Assembly (NCBI GenBank): GCA_023512415.1
Contig: JAILZQ010000010.1
Location: 1-36,314, forward strand
Length of the DNA: 36,314 nucleotides
Reading direction: 5' to 3'
Source: Geminicoccaceae bacterium
GTDB lineage: Bacteria > Pseudomonadota > Alphaproteobacteria > Geminicoccales > Geminicoccaceae
Both the position numbers and the translations under genes were made by a program. Below, piece by piece: positions 1-7,418 of the stretch (positions within the stretch are counted from its first letter, which is position 1; each line of letters opens with the position of its first letter). The notes under the pieces are model-generated. The model had not been told where the DNA came from, made no database searches, and saw only the letters and a program-made list of their open reading frames with translations.

Positions 1-788
1 GCAGCACGATCCGCGCGCTCTCGATGGAAGGCAGGATGACGATCTGCAACATGTCGATCGAGGCGGGTGCGCGGGCCGGCCTCGTCGCCCCCGACGAGAA
101 GACCTTCGCGTACCTGAAGGGCCGGCCCAAGGTGCCGAAAGGGGCCGCTTGGGAAGCCGCGGTCGCCTATTGGCGGACCCTGCCCTCGGATGCGGACGCG
201 GTGTTCGACCGTGAGATCACCCTCGATGCCGCGGCGATCGAGCCCCAGGTGACTTGGGGCACCTCGCCCCAGGACGTCGTGCCGATCACCGGTCGGGTCC
301 CCGATCCCGAGGACGCGCCGACCCCGGAGCGGCGGGCGGCCATGGAGCGGGCACTCGCCTACATGGGGCTCGAGCCCGGCACGCCCATGGAATCGATCAA
401 GATCGACAAGGTCTTCATCGGCTCCTGCACCAACGCCCGGATCGAGGATCTCCGGCTCGTGGCCAAGCTCGTCGCGGGCAAGAAGGTGGCCCCGCACGTC
501 CAGGCGATGATCGTCCCCGGTTCGGGGCTCGTGAAGCACCAGGCGGAAGAGGAGGGGCTCGACAAGATCTTCCTCGAAGCGGGCTTCGAGTGGCGCGAGG
601 CCGGCTGCTCCATGTGCCTCGGGATGAACCCCGACCAGCTGAAGCCCGGCGAACGCTGCGCCTCGACCTCCAACCGCAATTTCGAGGGCCGGCAGGGCAA
701 GGGCGGCCGCACGCATCTGCTCTCCCCGGCCATGGCCGCCGCGGCCGCCATCGAAGGCCGCCTCGCCGACGTCCGCCGGCTTTCCTGA
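1..788 (+). CDS. leuC: 3-isopropylmalate dehydratase large subunit, 3' part
   Basis: Large subunit of isopropylmalate isomerase, which interconverts 2- and 3-isopropylmalate in leucine biosynthesis. The reading frame is open from the window edge (the codons before the first ATG at 24 read STIRALS, the normal family sequence), so the true start lies outside. All three [4Fe-4S] cysteines are visible: [10 protein letters not shown] and, exactly 60 residues later, the pair in CSMCLGMN, matching the spacing known in E. coli LeuC. The C-terminal [19 protein letters not shown] stretch is also typical. The partner small subunit leuD lies 555 bp downstream, behind a terminator, so the two subunits may be transcribed separately. 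Nothing looks damaged. Identification is very secure. Confidence 0.97.
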   Translation, partial: STIRALSMEGRMTICNMSIEAGARAGLVAPDEKTFAYLKGRPKVPKGAAWEAAVAYWRTLPSDADAVFDREITLDAAAIEPQVTWGTSPQDVVPITGRVPDPEDAPTPERRAAMERALAYMGLEPGTPMESIKIDKVFIGSCTNARIEDLRLVAKLVAGKKVAPHVQAMIVPGSGLVKHQAEEEGLDKIFLEAGFEWREAGCSMCLGMNPDQLKPGERCASTSNRNFEGRQGKGGRTHLLSPAMAAAAAIEGRLADVRRLS

Positions 789-806
789 ACGGCATCGTCC
801 TCCGAC

Positions 807-846
807 GTCGCACACCCGCGCTGCCGCGGGCGCCGACTTTTTTTTT
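807..846 (+). terminator. Intrinsic terminator after leuC
   Basis: An outer GTCG/CGAC stem (807-810 with 834-837), a small internal loop and an inner perfect CCCGCG/CGCGGG stem (815-820 with 825-830, loop CTGC) are followed directly by nine T residues (838-846). It starts 18 bp past the leuC stop. The T run is exceptional in such GC-rich DNA. Confidence 0.75.
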
Positions 847-887
847 CGACGCCGCGTGACGGCCGGCGGGATCGTGTCGTCCGATGC

Positions 888-916
888 TTGACGCGGGCAG
901 CCCATAAGCTTAACCA
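888..916 (+). promoter_or_regulatory. Possible promoter inside the leuC-leuD gap
   Basis: TTGACG (888-893) matches five of six -35 positions. At 17 bp spacing lies TAACCA (911-916), a poor -10 match. The surrounding AT-rich patch and the position between two terminators make it a candidate for driving the segment that ends at 1128. Confidence 0.3.
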
Positions 917-922
917 ATCAGC

Positions 923-1128
923 GCCAAAAGTTGAGCGAATGAGTCGGTCCCCGGTTGCCAGCCGATCGCGGTCCCGACGGGAGCCCGAGCCCAGCGGACG
1001 CGCGCAACCCTCGTCGTCCGAGCGGTTCGTCGGGGACGCGTTTCGGCCTCCGGGTGGTCGGTCCGTCCGCGCGACTTCGTCTCCGTCCTCTTCTCCTGGG
1101 CCGAGGCACCCTCTCGGCCCTCTTTTTT
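923..1128 (+). ncRNA. Candidate structured small RNA or leader between leuC and leuD
   Basis: The segment lies between the leuC terminator and a second, independent intrinsic terminator, which implies transcription starting in the gap. It can fold: GTCCCGACG (971-979) pairs with CGTCGGGGAC (1028-1037) with one bulged G, and inside it CGGACG (995-1000) pairs with CGTCCG (1015-1020). The 5' end is a guess from the promoter-like TTGACG. It does not resemble SRP RNA, tmRNA, RNase P RNA or the 6S stem that I know. It could be a trans-acting RNA, a leader or attenuator of leuD, or chance folding in GC-rich DNA. Confidence 0.35.
1098..1128 (+). terminator. Second intrinsic terminator, upstream of leuD
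   Basis: Perfect 8 bp inverted repeat GGGCCGAG (1098-1105) and CTCGGCCC (1113-1120), seven-base loop, followed by TCTTTTTT. It is a textbook Rho-independent terminator although no recognisable gene ends just before it. Confidence 0.75.
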
Positions 1129-1284
1129 CAGCGTCCCCCGCTCAGCGCCAGTGCTCGGAGGGATAGTTCACCCCGCCGGTCCGGCGGGCGAAGGCGAGCC
1201 GGGCGGAGGTCGCCGCCGCGGCCGGCCTCGGTCTTCCGTGCCGACCGCTGGCCTTCGAAGCCCGCGCGACCGCGCGCGCAGCCG

Positions 1285-1313
1285 GTGACAGGTGGACGCC
1301 GGCGCGCTAGAGG
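1285..1313 (+). promoter_or_regulatory. leuD: Possible leuD promoter
   Basis: GTGACA (1285-1290) and TAGAGG (1308-1313) are separated by 17 bp and lie about 30 bp ahead of the leuD start, downstream of the terminator at 1098-1128. The -10 match is weak. A promoter is expected here because of that terminator, but this exact site is tentative. Confidence 0.3.
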
Positions 1314-1343
1314 GACGCACGCCGATCAGCCGAGTCCCAGCCC

Positions 1344-1967
1344 ATGCAGCCTTTCACCACGCTCCGCGGCCCGGCCGCCCCGTTCCTCGCGATCAACGTC
1401 GACACCGACCAGATCATCCCGGCCCGCCACCTCAAGACGATCCGTCGCACCGGGCTCGGCGTCGCACTGTTCGAGTCCTTGCGCTACGACGAGCAGGGTC
1501 GCGAGCGGCCCGACTTCGTCCTGAACCAGCCCAAGTACCGGAACGCCAAGATCTTGATCACCGGTGAGAATTTCGGCTGTGGCAGCTCGCGTGAGCATGC
1601 ACCTTGGGCGCTCCTCGACTTCGGCATCCGTTGCGTGATCGCCCCCTCCTTTGCCGACATCTTCTACAACAACGCCTTCAAGAACGGCATGCTGCTGATC
1701 ACCTTGCCGAAGGAGCAGGTCGAGCTCCTCGCCAAGGAGGCCGAGACCGCGGCCGACCCGACCTTCGAGATCGACCTCGAGGCCCAGGAGATCCGCAGGC
1801 CCACCGGCAACGCGCCGATCCGCTTCGACATCGACCCGTTCAAGAAGCACTGTCTCTTGAACGGGCTCGACGACATCGGGCTGACGATGGAGCGGGTCGA
1901 CAAGATCGCCGCCTTCGAGGCCCGTCGGCGGCTCGAGATGCCTTGGCTCGAGCCGGCGCGCGGCTGA
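1344..1967 (+). CDS. leuD: 3-isopropylmalate dehydratase small subunit
   Basis: Small, swivelling subunit of isopropylmalate isomerase that completes the active site with LeuC (about 207 residues, the normal length). The family hallmarks are [16 protein letters not shown] near residue 20, the [17 protein letters not shown] loop near residue 75, and [13 protein letters not shown] near residue 102. The C-terminal MPWLEPARG end is typical for proteobacterial LeuD. The ATG at 1344 is chosen because the protein then begins at the usual distance before the NVDTD motif, although the Shine-Dalgarno sequence ahead of it is weak. leuB follows after 56 bp, so leuD and leuB are probably one transcription unit separate from leuC. 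Confidence 0.96.
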   Translation: MQPFTTLRGPAAPFLAINVDTDQIIPARHLKTIRRTGLGVALFESLRYDEQGRERPDFVLNQPKYRNAKILITGENFGCGSSREHAPWALLDFGIRCVIAPSFADIFYNNAFKNGMLLITLPKEQVELLAKEAETAADPTFEIDLEAQEIRRPTGNAPIRFDIDPFKKHCLLNGLDDIGLTMERVDKIAAFEARRRLEMPWLEPARG

Positions 1968-2023
1968 GCCCCGGCCATTTCGCCCTTTCCTTCCCCCTCG
2001 GCGGCCGGACGCGGAGACGACCG

Positions 2024-3127
2024 ATGAGCGCTCGCACGATTCTTTTCCTCCCCGGTGACGGGATCGGGCCCGAGGTGATGGAGGAGGTCCGCCGGGTCAT
2101 CGGCTGGTACGCCCGCCGCCAGCTCCCCCTCGAGGTCGAGGAGGATCTCGTGGGCGGGGCCGCTTACGACCGTTACGGCACGCCGCTCACCGAGGCGACG
2201 CTCGAGAAGGCGAAGACGATCGGCACGGTGATGTTCGGAGCGGTCGGCGGCCCGAAATACGATTCCTTGCCGTTCGAGGTGAAGCCCGAGCGCGGTCTCT
2301 TGCGCCTGCGCAAGGAGCTCGGCCTGTTCGCCAATCTGCGGCCGGCGATGGTGTTCCCGGCGCTCGCCGACGCCTCGAGCCTGAAGCGGGAGCTGGTCGA
2401 GGGGCTCGACATCATGATCCTCAGGGAGCTCACGGGTGGGGTCTATTTCGGCGAGCCCCGAGGGATCGAGCGGCTGCCGGACGGCCAGGAGCGGGCGGTC
2501 GACACCCAGGTCTACACGACGGGCGAGATCGAGCGGATCGCCCGGGTCGCCTTCGAGCTCGCCCGGGCCCGCAAGAACAAGGTCACCTCGGTCGAGAAGG
2601 CCAACGTCATGCACACGGGTGTGCTTTGGCGCCGCGTGGTGCAGACGGTGCACGACCGGGAGTTCCCCGACGTCACCCTCGAGCACATGTACGCCGACAA
2701 TTGCGCCATGCAGCTCGTGCGTAAGCCCAAACAGTTCGACGTCATCGTCACCGACAATCTGTTCGGTGATCTCTTGTCGGACTGTGCGGCGATGCTCACG
2801 GGCTCGCTCGGCATGCTGCCTTCGGCCTCGCTCGGGGCACCCGGCCCGGACGGGCGGCGTAAAGCGCTCTACGAGCCGGTGCACGGCAGCGCCCCCGACA
2901 TCGCCGGCCAGGGGATCGCCAACCCCCTGGCCTGCATCCTCTCCTTCGCGATGCTCTTGCGCTGGAGCCTCGCCCTGCCGGCCGAGGCCGATCGGCTCGA
3001 GAAGGCGGTCGCCCGCGTGCTGGAGCAAGGCTATCGCACGGCCGACATCATGCAGCCCGGCTGCACCCGGGTGAGCACCGCCGAGATGGGCAGCCGCGTC
3101 CTGGACGCGCTCGACGCCACGATTTGA
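2024..3127 (+). CDS. leuB: 3-isopropylmalate dehydrogenase
   Basis: NAD-dependent oxidative decarboxylation of 3-isopropylmalate to 2-oxoisocaproate, the third step of leucine synthesis. The ORF track begins the frame at 1604, but the first part only shadows leuD; the ATG at 2024 has GGAG about 8 bases upstream and yields a 367-residue protein that begins with [12 protein letters not shown], as in the family. Visible hallmarks are [15 protein letters not shown], the catalytic [12 protein letters not shown] segment, the metal-site [10 protein letters not shown] segment, and the NAD-binding [17 protein letters not shown] loop near the end. leuB closes the leu unit and converges with the superoxide dismutase gene. 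Confidence 0.97.
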   Translation: MSARTILFLPGDGIGPEVMEEVRRVIGWYARRQLPLEVEEDLVGGAAYDRYGTPLTEATLEKAKTIGTVMFGAVGGPKYDSLPFEVKPERGLLRLRKELGLFANLRPAMVFPALADASSLKRELVEGLDIMILRELTGGVYFGEPRGIERLPDGQERAVDTQVYTTGEIERIARVAFELARARKNKVTSVEKANVMHTGVLWRRVVQTVHDREFPDVTLEHMYADNCAMQLVRKPKQFDVIVTDNLFGDLLSDCAAMLTGSLGMLPSASLGAPGPDGRRKALYEPVHGSAPDIAGQGIANPLACILSFAMLLRWSLALPAEADRLEKAVARVLEQGYRTADIMQPGCTRVSTAEMGSRVLDALDATI

Positions 3128-3132
3128 GGGTT

Positions 3133-3154
3133 GGCGCGGGCGAACGCCCGCGCC
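3133..3154. terminator. Hairpin between convergent leuB and SOD genes
   Basis: A perfect inverted repeat GGCGCGGGCG (3133-3142) and CGCCCGCGCC (3145-3154), folding as a 9 bp stem with a GAAC loop, sits in the 36 bp between the two convergent stop codons. There is no T run on either side, so it may end transcripts in both directions only weakly or act as a 3'-end stabiliser. Confidence 0.55.
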
Positions 3155-3163
3155 GGCCTCGCT

Positions 3164-3868
3164 TCAGATCGTGAGCTTGCCCGCCTGGGCCGCCGCGTAA
3201 CGCTCGCCGACCTTCTGCCAGTTCACCACGTTCCACCAGGCCTTCAGGTAATCGCCCCGGCGGTTCTGGTAGAGCAGGTAATAAGCGTGCTCCCAGACGT
3301 CGTTGCCGAACAACACCCGGCCACCCTCCATCAACGGCGTGTCCTGGTTCGGCCGGGTCACGATGGCGAGCTTGCCCGCGGCATCGACGGTCACGAACAC
3401 CCAGCCCGAGCCGAAGACGCGCAGGCCCGCGGCGTTGAACTGCTCCTGGAGCTTGTCGAGACCGCCGAAATCGCGGTCGATCGCGTCCTTGAGCGCGCCC
3501 GCGGGCTGGCCCCCGCCCGGCCCCATCACCTCCCAGAACATGGTGTGGTTCGCGTGCCCGCCGCCATTGTTGCGGACCGCCGTGCGGATGCCCTCCGGCA
3601 GCTCGCCGAGCTTGGCCAAGAGCTCGTGCAGCGGCAGCTTGGCCGCCTCGCCGTGGTCCTTGAGCGCGGCGTTCAAATTGTTGACGTAGGCCTGATGGTG
3701 GCGGCCGTGGTGGATCTCCATGGTCCGCTGGTCGATGTGCGGCTCGAGAGCGTTGGTCGGGTAGGGCAAGGGCGGCAGGCTGTGCGGGCCGGACGGCGCT
3801 TGGGCCCGAACTTGCCGGGCGAACACGGGCAGGCTCGCGAGACCGACGAGAACGGCGCGACGTTGCAT
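3164..3868 (-). CDS. sodA: Superoxide dismutase, Mn-type, with signal peptide
   Basis: Converts superoxide to hydrogen peroxide and oxygen. The protein has 234 residues; the ATG at 3868 has a GAAGGGGG Shine-Dalgarno and the longer minus-strand ORF upstream is a shadow of the dpp-type gene. Metal ligands are His53 (EIHHGRHH), His108 (HANHTMFW), Asp190 and His194 (DVWEHAYYLLY). The GGGHANH segment and the NQD at 174-176 place the active-site Gln as in Mn-type enzymes, not Fe-type. Residues 1-24 (MQRRAVLVGLASLPVFARQVRAQA) look like a cleavable, possibly Tat-type, signal peptide, so the enzyme is probably periplasmic, which is less common than cytosolic SodA. The symbol is by type, not by proven orthology. 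Confidence 0.93.
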   Translation of the reverse strand: MQRRAVLVGLASLPVFARQVRAQAPSGPHSLPPLPYPTNALEPHIDQRTMEIHHGRHHQAYVNNLNAALKDHGEAAKLPLHELLAKLGELPEGIRTAVRNNGGGHANHTMFWEVMGPGGGQPAGALKDAIDRDFGGLDKLQEQFNAAGLRVFGSGWVFVTVDAAGKLAIVTRPNQDTPLMEGGRVLFGNDVWEHAYYLLYQNRRGDYLKAWWNVVNWQKVGERYAAAQAGKLTI

Positions 3869-3985
3869 GCTTGGCCCCCTTCGTTTCCGGTCGATTGGTC
3901 GTCCTCGGCGCAGCCGACCGTAGTATCCTCGCCCGCGCGCGCCAAGCCGGCGCCGCCCGTCCGCGTCGCTTCGAGACCGAACTCC

Positions 3986-5578
3986 ATGCGTCTGACCCGT
4001 CGCTGCCTGCTCGCTTCCGCCACCGCTCCCTTCCTCCTCCGCGCCGGCGCCGCCCGTTCGCGAACGCCGCACCGGGGCGGCGTGCTCGTGGTCGCCGCCG
4101 ACACCGAGCCCCGGAACCTGAACCCGGCGCTCGTCGCCTCGAACGGCGTGTTCTACGTCGCGAGCAAGGTGATCGAGCCCTTGGCCGAGATGGCCTACGG
4201 CGAGCCGGGCTTCACCCCGCGTCTGGCGCTCGGCTGGCAGGGCTCGCCGGACGGCAAGAGCTTCACGCTGCGCCTGCGCGAGGGCGTCCGCTTCCACGAC
4301 GGCCGGCCCTTCACGAGCGCCGACGTCGCCTACTGCGCCCTCGAGCTCTGGAAGAAGCACCAGAATCTCGGTCGGGTGTTCTTCGTGGACCTGGAGGCGG
4401 TCGAGACCCCCGATCCGCACACCGCGATCCTCCGCTTCGCCGCGCCGATGCCCGCCCAGCTGATCGAGAACGCGCTCCCGGCCCTGACCGCGGTCGTGCC
4501 GCGCCATCTGTTCGAGGGCACCGACCCGCTCGCCAACCCGCACAACCAGAAGCTCGTCGGCACCGGCCCCTTCCGCTTCGTCGAGCACCGGCCCGGCCAA
4601 TATTACCGGCTCGAGCGCAACCCCGACTATTGGGACGCGCCCAAACCCCATCTGGACGGCATCGTCTATCGCGTGCTCCCCGATCGCGGCGCGATCGCCG
4701 CGGCCCTGGAAGCGGGCGAGATCCAGCTCGCCGCCTTCTCGGCCGTGCCTCTGGCCGACATGCAAAGGCTCGCGAAGCTCCCGGGGATCGCGGTGATCGA
4801 CCGGGGCTACGAGGGGATCACCTACCTCGTCACCGTCGAGATCAACCACCGCCGCAAGGAGCTCGCCGACGTCCGGGTCCGCCGGGCGATCGCGCATGCG
4901 ATCGACCCGAGCTTCGTGGTCGAGCGGATCTTCCTCGGGCACGCCAAGCCCGCGATCGGCCCGATCCCGCGCTTCGACACCCGCTTCCACACGGCCGACC
5001 AGCCGACCTATCCCTACGATCCGAAGCGGGCCGAGGCGCTGCTCGACGAGGCGGGGCTGCCGCGCGGCCCGAACGGCGTGCGCTTCTCGGTCGAGCTCTT
5101 GCCCGCCCCCTGGTTCGAGCAGACCCGACAGATGGGCGACTATCTGCGCCAGGCGCTCAAGGCCGTGGGCATCGAGGCCAAACTCGTGGTCAAGGACCCG
5201 GCCGGCCACCAGAAGGCGGTCTACACCGACCACGCCTTCGATCTGGCGATCGGCTCGCCCGTCTACCGCAACGACCCTGCCATCTCGACCACGATCCTCT
5301 ACCAGGGAGGCCTACCGCCGGGCGTGCCCTTCTCCAACCAGTACGGCTGGGCCGATCCGGCGATGGACGAGCTGATCGCCCGCGCCGCCCGCACCGTCCA
5401 CCCGGCCGAGCGGGCCGAGCTCTACCGCCGCTTCCAGCGTATCGCGGCGGAGCAGCTGCCGCTGATCCCGGTCGTGGAGTTCACCTTCCTCACGGTCGCG
5501 AGCACGCGCGTGCACGGCGTGGCCGACAACCCGCGCTGGGCGGTCTCCAACTGGGCCGAGACCTGGCTCGACGCGTGA
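3986..5578 (+). CDS. Peptide/nickel-type ABC transporter substrate-binding protein
   Basis: Periplasmic receptor (SBP_bac_5 family, about 530 residues) that delivers a ligand, commonly a peptide, to the permeases encoded next. The ATG at 3986 begins MRLTRRCLLASATAPFLLRAGAA, a Tat-like signal peptide with twin arginines; the upstream extension in the ORF track is antisense to the SOD gene. Family features are PRNLNPALVAS near the mature N terminus, FTLRLREGVRFHDGRPFTSADV, VGTGPFRF and RNPDYWD. It heads a five-gene operon and its stop overlaps the next GTG start in GTGA. The ligand cannot be read from the sequence. Confidence 0.9.
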   Translation: MRLTRRCLLASATAPFLLRAGAARSRTPHRGGVLVVAADTEPRNLNPALVASNGVFYVASKVIEPLAEMAYGEPGFTPRLALGWQGSPDGKSFTLRLREGVRFHDGRPFTSADVAYCALELWKKHQNLGRVFFVDLEAVETPDPHTAILRFAAPMPAQLIENALPALTAVVPRHLFEGTDPLANPHNQKLVGTGPFRFVEHRPGQYYRLERNPDYWDAPKPHLDGIVYRVLPDRGAIAAALEAGEIQLAAFSAVPLADMQRLAKLPGIAVIDRGYEGITYLVTVEINHRRKELADVRVRRAIAHAIDPSFVVERIFLGHAKPAIGPIPRFDTRFHTADQPTYPYDPKRAEALLDEAGLPRGPNGVRFSVELLPAPWFEQTRQMGDYLRQALKAVGIEAKLVVKDPAGHQKAVYTDHAFDLAIGSPVYRNDPAISTTILYQGGLPPGVPFSNQYGWADPAMDELIARAARTVHPAERAELYRRFQRIAAEQLPLIPVVEFTFLTVASTRVHGVADNPRWAVSNWAETWLDA

Positions 5579-6588
5579 GCCCGCCCGAGCGATCTTTCGT
5601 CCGAGGTCCGGCCTGGCTCTTGGTGCGCCGCCGCCTGGCCCAGGCGCCCTTGGTCCTGCTCTTCGTCCTGGTGGGCGCCTTCCTCCTGCTCGAGGCCGCC
5701 CCCGGCGACGCGGTCGACGCTTACGTCGCGAGCCTCGGCGGCGATGCCGGGTTCGTCCGGGAGCTGCGCGAGCGCTGGGGGCTCGACCGCTCGGCGCCGA
5801 CTCGCTTTCTCCTCTACCTCGCGGGCCTCGCCACGGGGGACCTCGGCTGGTCGGTCGCCTTCGACCGGCCCGTGCTCGCCGTGATCGCGGAACGGCTGCC
5901 GGTGACCTTGGCGCTCGCCGGCGGGGCGACCCTGTTCGCCTTCGCGCTCGGCACCGGCCTCGGGATCCTCGCCGGGGCGCGGCCGCAGGGCCCGCTCGAT
6001 CGGATCTTGTCGGCTGCCGCTCTGGTCTTGAACGCCACGCCGAGCTTCTGGCTGGGCCTCCTCCTCGCCCTCCTGTTCGCCGTCCGCCTGCGCTGGCTGC
6101 CTCTGGCGGGGATCGAGACGATCGGGGCCGGCTATTCCGGCCTCGTGCGCCTTCTCGACCTGGCCCGCCACCTCGTCTTGCCGGTCCTGACCCTGGGGCT
6201 CGTTTACGCCGCGCTCTATCTCCGCCTCATGCGTGCCGGCATGGTCGAGGCCTGGCGCAGCGATTTCGTGCGCGCCGCCCGCGCCAAGGGCATTTCCCGC
6301 CGCCGCCTCGTGCTCCGCCACGTCGCCCGCAACGCGCTCCTGCCGGTCGTCACGATGCTCGGCCTGCAGAGCGCCACGCTCGTGGGCGGCAGTGTCGTCG
6401 TCGAGAGCGTGTTCGCCGTGCCCGGCCTCGGCCGGCTCGCCGCCGAGGCGGTCACCCAGCGCGACTTCCCGCTCCTCCTCGGGATCCTGATCGTCTCGGC
6501 GCTGCTCGTCCTGCTCGTCAACCTCCTGGTCGATCTGCTCTACGCCCGGATCGATCCGCGCGTCGAACTCGGCGCCCGTACTCCGTGA
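5575..6588 (+). CDS. ABC transporter permease, DppB-like
   Basis: First inner-membrane subunit of the peptide-type importer, 337 residues with six predicted membrane segments. The GTG at 5575 overlaps the binding protein stop (GTGA) and gives the usual DppB start: a short cytoplasmic end, a first membrane helix (LVLLFVLVGAFLLLEAAPGD) and then the long periplasmic loop with ERWGLDRSAPTRFLLYL and GDLGWSVAFDRPVL. The EAA-type coupling loop reads DFVRAARAKGISRRRLVLRH, and ESVFAVPGLGRLAAEAVTQRD is a family hallmark. The ORF track begins far upstream in a shadow frame. Translational coupling with the preceding gene is likely. Confidence 0.9.
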   Translation: MSPPERSFVRGPAWLLVRRRLAQAPLVLLFVLVGAFLLLEAAPGDAVDAYVASLGGDAGFVRELRERWGLDRSAPTRFLLYLAGLATGDLGWSVAFDRPVLAVIAERLPVTLALAGGATLFAFALGTGLGILAGARPQGPLDRILSAAALVLNATPSFWLGLLLALLFAVRLRWLPLAGIETIGAGYSGLVRLLDLARHLVLPVLTLGLVYAALYLRLMRAGMVEAWRSDFVRAARAKGISRRRLVLRHVARNALLPVVTMLGLQSATLVGGSVVVESVFAVPGLGRLAAEAVTQRDFPLLLGILIVSALLVLLVNLLVDLLYARIDPRVELGARTP

Positions 6589-7418
6589 CCGACCTGCTCG
6601 TTCGTTTCGCCCGCGACCGGGCCGCACTCCTGGCGGCATGCGTCGTGGCCGGCCTCACCCTCGCCGCGGCCTCGGCTCAGCTCTTGTGGCCGCTCGATCC
6701 CGAGGCGGTCGGCGGGCCGCCGCTCCTGCGCCCGCTCGTCGACCCGGCCCACCCTTTGGGGACCGACCGGCTCGGCCGCGACGTCTTGGCCCGCTTGTTG
6801 CATGGTGCCCGCCTCTCGCTCACCGTCGCCTTCGCCGCCGCCGGCGCAGCCACGGTCCTGGGCTCGGCCGTGGGCCTCGCCGCCGGGCTCGCCGGCGGCC
6901 GGATCGACGAGCTCCTCATGCGGATCACCGACGCCTTCCAGACGGTCCCCGGCTTCCTCCTGGCCCTGGCCTTCGTGAGCGTGCTCGGGCCCGAAGCGCG
7001 GAGCGTCGTGCTGGCGATCGCCGCCTCGGCTTGGACCGGCCCGGCGCGCCTCGTGCGCGCCGAGATCGCGAGCCTCGCCGGCCGCGACTTCGTGCTCGCC
7101 GCGGTGGTGGCGGGGCTGCCGCGCCTGGATATCGCACTCCGCGTCCTCCTCCCCAACGCCCTGCCCCCGGTCGTTGCCTTCGCCGCGACGAACGTCGCCT
7201 CGGCGGTGTTGATCGAGGCCGCCCTCTCCTTTCTGGGGCTCGCCGATCCGAACCGGGCGAGCTGGGGTGCCATGATCGCCGAGGGCCGCGCGGTGCTCGT
7301 GAGCGAGCCCTGGCTCTCGATCCTCCCGGGCCTCGCCCTCCTCCTCACCGTCCTCGCGGTCAATCTCGTGGGCGAGGGCCTGAACGAGGCGCTCGCCCCG
7401 CGGCGGGCCCGGCCGTGA
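6585..7418 (+). CDS. ABC transporter permease, DppC-like
   Basis: Second inner-membrane subunit of the same importer, 277 residues. It starts with GTG at 6585 overlapping the previous stop in GTGA. Hallmarks of DppC/OppC are HPLGTDRLGRDVLARLLHGARLSL before the second helix, the coupling loop GRDFVLAAVVAGLPRLDIALRVLLPN, and ALSFLGLADPNRASWGAMIAEGR. The protein has about six membrane segments and a short C-terminal basic tail. It pairs with the DppB-like protein to form the channel. Confidence 0.9.
   Translation: MTDLLVRFARDRAALLAACVVAGLTLAAASAQLLWPLDPEAVGGPPLLRPLVDPAHPLGTDRLGRDVLARLLHGARLSLTVAFAAAGAATVLGSAVGLAAGLAGGRIDELLMRITDAFQTVPGFLLALAFVSVLGPEARSVVLAIAASAWTGPARLVRAEIASLAGRDFVLAAVVAGLPRLDIALRVLLPNALPPVVAFAATNVASAVLIEAALSFLGLADPNRASWGAMIAEGRAVLVSEPWLSILPGLALLLTVLAVNLVGEGLNEALAPRRARP

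Larger units (their letters stand above)
789..1343. other. Long leuC-leuD intergenic region
   Basis: This 555 bp stretch has no convincing protein gene: the listed ORFs (888..1166, 955..1524) are Arg/Ser/Pro-rich shadow translations without family resemblance. It holds two intrinsic terminators (807-846 and 1098-1128), a relatively AT-rich patch near 900-945 that could be a promoter, a foldable segment between the two, a perfect 8 bp inverted repeat CCCGCCGG/CCGGCGGG at 1172-1188 with almost no loop, and a weak promoter-like pair just before leuD. Confidence 0.7.

Noticed and set aside
923-1128. 6S RNA, SRP RNA, tmRNA or RNase P RNA in the leuC-leuD gap
   Set aside because: No SRP GGAAG/GAGCAG loop, no tRNA-like or tag segment, no paired 5' and 3' ends forming the 6S rod.
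1172-1188. Perfect inverted repeat CCCGCCGG-T-CCGGCGGG as a terminator
   Set aside because: The loop would be one to three bases and no T run follows; probably chance or a protein site in GC-rich DNA.
888-1524. ORFs 888..1166 and 955..1524 in the leuC-leuD gap
   Set aside because: Arg/Ser/Pro-rich translations with no family features, no ribosome-binding site, and interrupted by an intrinsic terminator; the second overlaps leuD in another frame.
1664-3028. 454 aa minus-strand ORF opposite leuB
   Set aside because: Antisense shadow of leuB and leuD with no family features.
3869-5233. Long minus-strand extension of the SOD ORF (689 aa)
   Set aside because: It is antisense to the binding-protein gene and reads as a charged shadow; a clear start with ribosome-binding site exists at 3868.
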